Positions 6,221 to 10,965 of a stretch of DNA of 10,965 nucleotides are shown here, piece by piece (the first letter of the stretch is position 1; every line of letters begins with the position of its first letter). The notes below the pieces were generated by a model. That model worked only from the letters and a program-made list of their open reading frames with translations, was not told the origin of the DNA and made no database searches. The DNA lies in assembly GCA_002705165.1 (NCBI GenBank), contig PAJC01000001.1, positions 1 through 10,965 of the forward strand, given 5' to 3'. The translations under genes and the position numbers were made by a program. The stretch comes from Planctomycetaceae bacterium. GTDB taxonomy: Bacteria > Planctomycetota > Planctomycetia > Pirellulales > Pirellulaceae.

Positions 6221-6367
6221 TTAAAACTCGGCGGCCAATATCTGTGAGCTTTCGTATGCGTCCAGTATGTTTAAAATAAATTCTTTTTGCTTAAGCCCCA
6301 TAAAATCTAGAATGATCCATGCCTTAGAAAGGAACTGTTGAGGATTTGTCCAGCTTACATGTTTCAT
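6221..6367 (-). CDS. Possible small protein (48 aa)
   Basis: An ATG at 6367-6365 opens a 48-codon frame ending in the TAA that bounds the UbiA-like extension, in the same frame as that gene. The peptide (MKHVSWTNPQQFLSKAWIIL..., ending SSQILAAEF) is amphipathic and protein-like, without a signal peptide or long hydrophobic span. The frame is also open for nine more codons upstream (to a TAA), so it could be the end of a longer, decayed gene. No family was recognised and no ribosome site is clear. It may be a separate small gene, a leader for the UbiA-like gene, or part of one ancestral gene interrupted by the TAA. Low confidence. Confidence 0.3.
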   Translation of the reverse strand: MKHVSWTNPQQFLSKAWIILDFMGLKQKEFILNILDAYESSQILAAEF

Positions 6368-6501
6368 AAGATCAGGTGCATATTTAACAATAATTTATTT
6401 GAAGGCTAGTCGAAAATAATTTCATTAAAGATATCTGCTTTTTTTCAAGGTTTGCATTGCGAGAAAATAAAGGGCTAGTTAGATTTCTAGCAGGTAAATA
6501 T

Positions 6502-6861
6502 ATGAGTGATAAATTAATGATGACTATCGCCCGTACCATTAATGATGTGGTGCTGGTTGTTCTAAAAAATCCTGAGATTCTCGAGCCTATTGGTATTTCA
6601 CAGGAGAAATTTTTTACAAAAGTTCTGGGTTATGATGAAACTGGGATTTGGGTTCAGTTTCCTGATTTTGAACTGCCTTCACGAGTTGGACAGGATGCAG
6701 GTATCTGGGTTCCTGAATCAATGCAGGAGGTTAATGCTTCTGCCATGATCCCTTGGGGAGCGATTGCTACAGTAATGCATTTTCCTGATGTCAAAGGTTA
6801 TGATTTCCCGAGTCCTTTCAATCGGGATATAGGATTCAATCATCAAGGTGAAGGATCGTAA
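6502..6861 (+). CDS. Conserved-looking protein of unknown function (119 aa)
   Basis: I chose the ATG at 6502 because an AGG (6492-6494) lies seven bases upstream and the sequence from MSDKLMMTIARTIND onward looks like a natural N-terminus. A TTG at 6457 would add 15 residues. The protein is soluble and mixed alpha/beta: a helix with NDVVLVVLKNPEI (about 13-25), a loop IGISQEKFFTKVLG, strands in TGIWVQFPDFELP (about 47-59), IWVPE and SAMIPWGAIATVMHF (about 79-93), and a Pro/Phe-rich C-terminal end. I do not recognise the family; the IPWGAI strand is reminiscent of small beta-barrel regulators or adaptors, but that is a guess. It precedes the dioxygenase gene by 39 bases on the same strand and is probably the first gene of that operon. 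No confident promoter was found upstream. Confidence 0.65.
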   Translation: MSDKLMMTIARTINDVVLVVLKNPEILEPIGISQEKFFTKVLGYDETGIWVQFPDFELPSRVGQDAGIWVPESMQEVNASAMIPWGAIATVMHFPDVKGYDFPSPFNRDIGFNHQGEGS

Positions 6862-6900
6862 CTAATTTGAATAAGTGTAGCGTTATATGAAGGGTTTCCA

Positions 6901-7596
6901 ATGAAGAAGAAATATACACGACGAGATGCGCTTGTAGGCTCCTTTCTAGTTGTTGGTTCAGCCGCAGCTAATGAGGTGGAAACTTCCAAGTCTATAACTC
7001 CGACTCAAATTGAAGGCCCGTTTTATCCAGATATGGACAATAATCTTACCAAGGTTATGGGTTCTAAAAAAAAACCAATTGGTAAAACGATTTATGTTCA
7101 TGGCAAGGTTTCAGATAAACAAGGGAAGCCAGTAGAGCGGGCTGTTGTTGAAATATGGCAGACCGACAATAAAGGTATCTATAATCATGCCGGTGATCCT
7201 CGCCAAGCTGATCGAGATATAAATTTTCAATTCTTTGGGCGTAGCGTAACGGATAAAAATGGACGTTATTTTTTTAAAACGATCAAGCCGGCCGCTTATG
7301 GAGTTCGGGATGATTGGCAGCGCCCGCCTCATATTCATTTCAAGGTTTATAGGCGTGGGTTTGAAGACCTTACCACTCAGCTTTATTTTTCAGGTGATCC
7401 ACTTAATATTAAGGATGGTATTTACAATAATATTCCTGAAAAAAATCGTAAAAATGTTACTGTTGATTTCAATTTGGCTATAGGATTGGACTCTAAATTG
7501 GTTAAGTATATTGGAGATCAGTTTGGACAGAAAAAAGGGATTGAGAATAGTTCTACCGTTGGGCTATTCGACATTGTGATTAATACTGTGGTCTAA
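6901..7596 (+). CDS. Tat-exported intradiol ring-cleavage dioxygenase
   Basis: Member of the non-heme Fe(III) intradiol dioxygenase family (catechol 1,2- and protocatechuate 3,4-dioxygenase), which opens catechol rings between the two hydroxyls with O2. Visible signatures are QIEGPFYP (36-43), a beta-domain VHGKVSDKQGKPVERAVVEIWQ (two runs within 66-87), GIYNH (92-96), FFGRSVTDKNGRYFFKTIKP (111-130), AAYGVR (131-136) and RPPHIHFKV (141-149). The expected iron ligands are Tyr94, Tyr133, His144 and His146, and the conserved active-site Arg is Arg141. The N-terminus KKKYTRRDALVGSFLVVGSAAA (22 residues; key motif TRRDAL at 6-11) is a twin-arginine signal, so the enzyme should be exported folded with iron. 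At 231 residues it is close to single-subunit PcaH/PcaG-like forms. GAAGGG ends six bases before the ATG as a good ribosome site. The substrate cannot be told from sequence. Confidence 0.92.
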   Translation: MKKKYTRRDALVGSFLVVGSAAANEVETSKSITPTQIEGPFYPDMDNNLTKVMGSKKKPIGKTIYVHGKVSDKQGKPVERAVVEIWQTDNKGIYNHAGDPRQADRDINFQFFGRSVTDKNGRYFFKTIKPAAYGVRDDWQRPPHIHFKVYRRGFEDLTTQLYFSGDPLNIKDGIYNNIPEKNRKNVTVDFNLAIGLDSKLVKYIGDQFGQKKGIENSSTVGLFDIVINTVV

Positions 7597-7599
7597 ATT

Positions 7600-8469
7600 A
7601 TGTATTCGATATTCTCTAGATTTCTTAAAGGATTTGGTAAAGCTTTGATTTTAGCTATCGCCAGCCAGACTGTTCATGCTTTAGATCAATCTAGTTCACT
7701 TCCTCCGGTTAATATTAAGCTTCCTAGCGAACTAACAGCTGATGAAATTATTGAGCTGGCTCGGGAAGCTTCTAAGAGGAATGGGCAAGGGGAAGCTGTC
7801 TTCAAGTTTTACAGGAAAGCATCTTTTGATGAACTTGATACCAAGGGGAATATTATTGAGAAAAACAGTAAAACCTATCTTGCATTTACTGATGATCGTG
7901 ATCAGCAATTACGCAAAGTAAATGGCCGTTCAGCTACACGCGAGGAGAGATATCGTGAATATAGAAAGCATCAGGAACGTCAGCGGCGTTACCTTAATAA
8001 ACGAAAAAAAGGTGATGTTAAAAAGCGTAATGAAAGTCTCTTTACAAGAAATATAGATCTATTCGAGAATAAGTTTATTCCCATTCTAGAGGGTGTTGAG
8101 AAAGTTAATGATCGAGATGCTTTTGTTATTGGGCTTAAACCTAATAAAAAAAATAAATACAAAAGTCGAACTGTGAACCGTATTTTGGATCAACTGAAAA
8201 CCAAGGTATGGATTGATAAAGAGGAGTTTCAGATTTCACAGATTAGAGCTAGATTGGCTAAACCTGTAAACTTTCTGGGAGGTATTGCAGGTTCTATTAA
8301 AACTATCAATATTGATGCCACTCAAAAACGGTTGGGTAAGGACAATTGGGTTGATGGAAAAGTGAATGCCAAATTTAATGCTCGTATCGCTTGGAAAACA
8401 TATCAGTTCAAAATGGAGAGCCTTTCAACAGATTTTGAACGAACTGAGCGCATTCAGCCGGAGTCTTGA
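7600..8469 (+). CDS. LolA-like periplasmic protein of unknown function (289 aa)
   Basis: An N-terminal signal peptide (about 1-27, ending TVHA before LDQ) sends it to the periplasm. A helix (46-60, ADEIIELAREASKR) leads into alternating strands (AVFKFYRKASFDEL). The second half contains DRDAFVIGLKP (171-181), a strand TKVWIDKEEFQISQIRARLA (201-220), KPVNFLGGIAG and ATQKRLGKDNWVDGKVNAKF (241-260). The succession 'gr.afvl.l.P ... VWIDxxxxxixxixar' is typical of LolA/LolB-like outer-membrane lipoprotein-sorting relatives. A strongly basic, probably helical stretch (114-143, rich in Arg/Lys) is inserted in the middle and could bind an anionic partner. It starts three bases after the dioxygenase stop without a clear ribosome site, so translation is probably coupled. 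It may carry a lipid or lipoprotein; no function is established. Confidence 0.65.
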   Translation: MYSIFSRFLKGFGKALILAIASQTVHALDQSSSLPPVNIKLPSELTADEIIELAREASKRNGQGEAVFKFYRKASFDELDTKGNIIEKNSKTYLAFTDDRDQQLRKVNGRSATREERYREYRKHQERQRRYLNKRKKGDVKKRNESLFTRNIDLFENKFIPILEGVEKVNDRDAFVIGLKPNKKNKYKSRTVNRILDQLKTKVWIDKEEFQISQIRARLAKPVNFLGGIAGSIKTINIDATQKRLGKDNWVDGKVNAKFNARIAWKTYQFKMESLSTDFERTERIQPES

Positions 8470-8520
8470 CTTCTAGTCCGAGCAATTAAAAGAGATTATA
8501 TTTCGTTAGTTTGAGTCTGC

Positions 8521-10074
8521 TTATTCGCTAAAATCGGGTGCATTGAAATGTTTTCTCAGGCGATAGAATTCTTTTTTCAAATCATCAAGTTTTTTTTCGT
8601 AAACAGGCTCAGAGTGAACGCTTTTAAGTTCATATGGATCTTTTTGAAGGTCGAATAGATTCCATTCATTGTTAGTTGGAAAGTACATCAGTTTGTGACG
8701 GGCTGTGCGGACTCCAAAGTGCTGAGGGACTGCGTGTTCACCTAATTCGTAGTAAGAGTAGTAAAGCGATTGACGCCAGCTTTTATCTTTGCCTTGAAAA
8801 AGATTAATAAGAGATCTCCCTTGTACTTCTTTTGGGATATTTATTTTTGCGATATCTAAGAAGGTTGGGGCATAATCGATATTTTGGATTAGTGCAACAG
8901 GCTTTGATCCGGGCTTGATAGTATCTGGCCACCTAATGATAAAAGGCATACGAAAGGATTCTTCAAACATCCACCTCTTATCATACCATCCGTGTTCACC
9001 AAGGAAGAAACCTTGATCAGAGGAGTAGATAACAATTGTGTTTTTTGTAAGATTGTTTTTGTCAATATATTCAAGCATACGGCCTACATTCTCGTCTACT
9101 GCTTTAACGGTGCTCAGGTAATTACGCATGTAGCGTTGGTATTTCCAACGAACTACATCTTGGTTTGTCATTTTACCTCTGGAAAAATTCCGGAGAAATT
9201 CTTGGTTTAGTGGGCTAAAATAGGAATTCCATTTCGTTTTTTGCATTGGATTCATTCGACTGTATTCTGGCGTTCCATAGCGGTCTGGTTTTGGGAGTTT
9301 TACCCCTCCTCGCTCATCTTTTCTTATTTTTACGTCGTAGGCCCAGTCGAAGTGTCTATCAATCTCCATTTCGTTTTTTGCTAATGTAGAACTTCGATTT
9401 TCATAATTATCGAATAAGGTTTTTGGCTCAGGAATTTCAACATTTTCATAAGCCCCTAAATGACGAAGAGCGGGTGCAAAGGTTCGATGCGGTGCCTTAT
9501 GTTGGCACATGAGAAAAAAAGGTTTTTGATTAGCTTCCTTCTTACGTTTTTCAAGCCAAGCGATTGCTTTATCAGTTGTAATGTCTGTTGCATAGCCTTC
9601 GAAGCGCTTTCGTTTACCATCCATTTGAATAAACACAGGGTTGTAGTAACTTCCTTGACCAGGAAGTATTTCCCAATGATCAAAGCCTTGAGGGTTGGTG
9701 TTAAGGTGCCATTTGCCAATTACTGATGTGTGATATCCACTGGCTTGTAAAGCTTTGGCTACTGTCCATTGGTCAGGGTTGAATCGATTCCCATTTCGCA
9801 TGAAGCCATTTATATGGCTATGTTTTCCAGTGAGAATTGTAGCCCGCGATGGTCCGCAGATAGAATTTGCACAAAACGAGTTTAGAAACAAAGCACCTTC
9901 ATTTGCTAGGCGATCTATGTTTGGTGTGGGTGCCACTTTAGCTAATGGGCCACCATATGCTGAAATTGTTTTGATTGCATGGTCATCTGAGAAAAGAAAC
10001 AAAATGTTTGGTCGTTCGGTTGCTTGTAATGTTATGCCGATTAAAAAAGCCAGATAAGTATATCCATATTTCAT
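8521..10074 (-). CDS. Secreted S1-family sulfatase
   Basis: Type I (formylglycine-dependent) sulfatase that removes sulfate esters, most likely from a sulfated sugar or polysaccharide. A Sec signal peptide (about 1-18) precedes RPNILFLFSDDHA. Asp30 and Asp31 are metal ligands. The maturation signature C73-G-P-S-R77-A-T-I-L-T-G places Cys73 as the residue oxidised to formylglycine, with Arg77 stabilising it. Further catalytic positions are GKWH (120-123), His192 in QHKAPH, and the second metal site D353-Q354 in SSDQGFFLGEHGWYDKR, with Lys366. The DQGFFLGEHGWYDKRWMFEE (353-372) block and the C-terminal HKLMYF...EWNLFDLQKDPYE block resemble the iduronate-2-sulfatase/GlcNAc-6-sulfatase-like branch, but substrate is not assignable. 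Length (517) is normal. A sigma70-type promoter lies about 40 bases upstream. No sulfatase-maturing enzyme or glycoside hydrolase is next to it. Confidence 0.95.
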   Translation of the reverse strand: MKYGYTYLAFLIGITLQATERPNILFLFSDDHAIKTISAYGGPLAKVAPTPNIDRLANEGALFLNSFCANSICGPSRATILTGKHSHINGFMRNGNRFNPDQWTVAKALQASGYHTSVIGKWHLNTNPQGFDHWEILPGQGSYYNPVFIQMDGKRKRFEGYATDITTDKAIAWLEKRKKEANQKPFFLMCQHKAPHRTFAPALRHLGAYENVEIPEPKTLFDNYENRSSTLAKNEMEIDRHFDWAYDVKIRKDERGGVKLPKPDRYGTPEYSRMNPMQKTKWNSYFSPLNQEFLRNFSRGKMTNQDVVRWKYQRYMRNYLSTVKAVDENVGRMLEYIDKNNLTKNTIVIYSSDQGFFLGEHGWYDKRWMFEESFRMPFIIRWPDTIKPGSKPVALIQNIDYAPTFLDIAKINIPKEVQGRSLINLFQGKDKSWRQSLYYSYYELGEHAVPQHFGVRTARHKLMYFPTNNEWNLFDLQKDPYELKSVHSEPVYEKKLDDLKKEFYRLRKHFNAPDFSE

Positions 10075-10114
10075 AAGTTTTATTTTATATATTAACTAAT
10101 ACTCAAATAAAAAA

Positions 10115-10144
10115 ATTATATTGTCTAAGGTGATCGGTTTTCAA
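10115..10144 (-). promoter_or_regulatory. Sigma70-type promoter of the sulfatase gene
   Basis: On the minus strand TTGAAA (10144-10139, five of six consensus bases) is followed after 18 bases by a perfect TATAAT (10120-10115). Transcription would start near 10108, leaving a 5' leader of about 34 bases before the sulfatase ATG at 10074. The leader is very AT-rich and has no Shine-Dalgarno. The match is strong, but the region's high AT content raises the chance of false hits. Confidence 0.6.
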
Positions 10145-10219
10145 TTTTTTAGTCCTAGTTGTGAAAGTTAGCCGAATGAAAGAGTTGTTCAAGAAAACAG
10201 CCTCGGTTGCAAACTCATT

Positions 10220-10235
10220 TAAGTCTGTAGACTTA
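10220..10235. promoter_or_regulatory. Perfect 7-2-7 dyad, possible operator
   Basis: TAAGTCT, GT, AGACTTA form a perfect inverted repeat of seven bases with a two-base centre. It lies in the 208-base gap between the divergent sulfatase and PanB-like genes, about 48 bases upstream of the latter's start and 76 bases upstream of the sulfatase -35 box. The centre is too short for an RNA hairpin loop, so a dimeric repressor or activator site is the more natural reading. No second copy was found in the window. Confidence 0.4.
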
Positions 10236-10282
10236 TTTATTTAGGTTGCTTAGTAATTGGGGATCTTTAAAAATTTAAGAAT

Positions 10283-10965
10283 ATGTTACGACCTAGAAAA
10301 AAGTATACTATCTATGATTTGCAAAAGCTCAAAGGGAAGCGTTGTCTGACGCATATTCATGTTAAGTCACCAGAAGAGGCGGCTGCAGCAGAAGAAGCTG
10401 GAGTAGATTTAATGAGTTGTAGTTTTGATTCGTTAGAGGCTCAAGCAAGATTTCCGCAAATAGTAGAGGCAGCTCCGGAAAGTTTTATATCTTGTGCTAC
10501 CCCTCACGGTTTAGCTTCTAGTGATGAGGCAATTAGAATTGCTTTTAATGCTATGGAACTTGGAGCAAGTTCAGTTTACTGTTCTTGTAGTTTAAAGATA
10601 ATAGAGAATATGGCTAATGAGAGAATTCCTGTGGTGGGGCATATTGGCTTGGTTCCTCGTCATGTGACGTGGACTAATTACCGTGCGATTGGTAAGACAA
10701 GTGATGAAGCTAGGTGTCTTTATAATCAAATGAAAAAGCTTGAAGATGCTGGGGCCTATGCTGCAGAGATTGAGGTTGTACCACACCAATTAGCAAGATT
10801 TCTTAGCGAGAAGACTAAAATGATTCTTATGTCTCTTGGCTCCGGTACAGGTTGTGACACGCAGTTCCTGTTTTCCTGCGACATACTTGGTGATTATGAG
10901 GAGAGACTGCCACGCCACGCAAAGGCTTATCGGGATTTTCAATCTGAAAGAAAGAGACTGCAAAA
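10283..10965 (+). CDS. PanB (ketopantoate hydroxymethyltransferase) family protein, 3' end cut, divergent active site
   Basis: The frame from the ATG at 10283 runs open to the right edge (227 residues). It follows PanB along its length. YTIYDLQKLKGKR (8-20) matches the usual start, EEAGVDL (37-43) and GHIGLVPRHV (119-128) the barrel motifs, YRAIGKTSDEA (133-143) the PanB 'Y+vqGkt..eA' block, and AAEIEVVPHQLA (160-171) and GSGTGCDTQFLFSCDILG (186-203) the C-terminal motifs. PanB transfers a hydroxymethyl group from methylene-THF to ketoisovalerate in pantothenate synthesis. By eye, however, the E. coli metal ligands Asp84 (ADLPFG, here CATPHG at 71-76) and Glu114 (KLEG, here YCSC at 99-102) are missing, while His136 (H120 here) and catalytic Glu181 (around E163) appear kept. 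It may therefore be a paralogue with another reaction. No strong ribosome site was seen. Confidence 0.75.
   Translation, partial: MLRPRKKYTIYDLQKLKGKRCLTHIHVKSPEEAAAAEEAGVDLMSCSFDSLEAQARFPQIVEAAPESFISCATPHGLASSDEAIRIAFNAMELGASSVYCSCSLKIIENMANERIPVVGHIGLVPRHVTWTNYRAIGKTSDEARCLYNQMKKLEDAGAYAAEIEVVPHQLARFLSEKTKMILMSLGSGTGCDTQFLFSCDILGDYEERLPRHAKAYRDFQSERKRLQ

Noticed and set aside
7111..7338. 75-codon ORF on the minus strand inside the dioxygenase gene
   Set aside because: The plus-strand frame carries all intradiol dioxygenase motifs; the reverse frame is a shadow.
8470..8520. Bidirectional terminator between the convergent LolA-like and sulfatase genes
   Set aside because: Only a four-base inverted repeat (GACT/AGTC) was found and no T run follows on either strand.
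9456..9726. Two overlapping 87-88 codon ORFs inside the sulfatase gene
   Set aside because: Both lie within the conserved sulfatase reading frame region and have no independent features.
10220..10235. Reading the 7-2-7 dyad as a transcription terminator
   Set aside because: A two-base loop cannot form a stable hairpin and there is no gene ending next to it; an operator is more plausible.
10592..10789. 65-codon ORF on the minus strand at the right end
   Set aside because: It is antisense to the PanB-family frame, which continues open to the window edge with recognisable motifs across this stretch.

Overview
The window looks like a chromosomal segment of a low-GC, probably marine member of the Verrucomicrobiota (PVC group). 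This rests on content, not on a marker gene. The supporting features are ankyrin-repeat lipoproteins with the C-terminal tail type 'RKHGGKTxEEL', an S1 sulfatase, a Tat-exported intradiol dioxygenase, a UbiA-like membrane protein of the kind I associate with Planctomycetes/Verrucomicrobia, and weak or absent Shine-Dalgarno sequences before several starts. No rRNA, tRNA, CRISPR array or transposase was recognised.

Region 1 (1-4519, minus strand) is a tightly packed series of small exported or membrane proteins. In transcription order it holds a secreted beta-propeller protein, an ankyrin lipoprotein, a small membrane protein, a beta-rich lipoprotein, a secreted protein of unknown function, a second ankyrin lipoprotein, and a small membrane protein cut by the window edge. 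Two adjoining genes overlap by ATGA at 3236-3239 and again at 2463-2466. Directly upstream of two further genes (starts at 2020 and 1380) I find decayed remnants of an ankyrin-protein C-terminal tail, whose stop codons still form ATGA with the next start. The region therefore appears to have grown by duplication of ankyrin-lipoprotein cassettes, followed by replacement or decay of the ankyrin bodies. This is the most unusual structure in the window.

Region 2 (4598-6367, minus strand) holds a secreted protein of unknown function with a 16-codon ORF ATGA-coupled to its stop, and a UbiA-like membrane protein. The conserved-looking N-terminus of the latter extends 60 codons upstream of its first ATG with no usual start codon. 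A separate 48-codon ORF sits just before that extension in the same frame.

Region 3 (6502-8469, plus strand) is a likely three-gene operon: a 119-residue unknown protein, a Tat-exported intradiol ring-cleavage dioxygenase, and a LolA-like periplasmic protein 3 bases later. It suggests oxidative processing of a catechol-like compound outside the cytoplasm.

Region 4 (8521-10965) has an exported S1 sulfatase on the minus strand with a good sigma70-type promoter. Divergent from it is a gene, cut by the right edge, for a PanB (ketopantoate hydroxymethyltransferase) family protein that seems to have lost two of the three metal-binding positions. The shared intergenic region contains a perfect 7-2-7 dyad that could be an operator.
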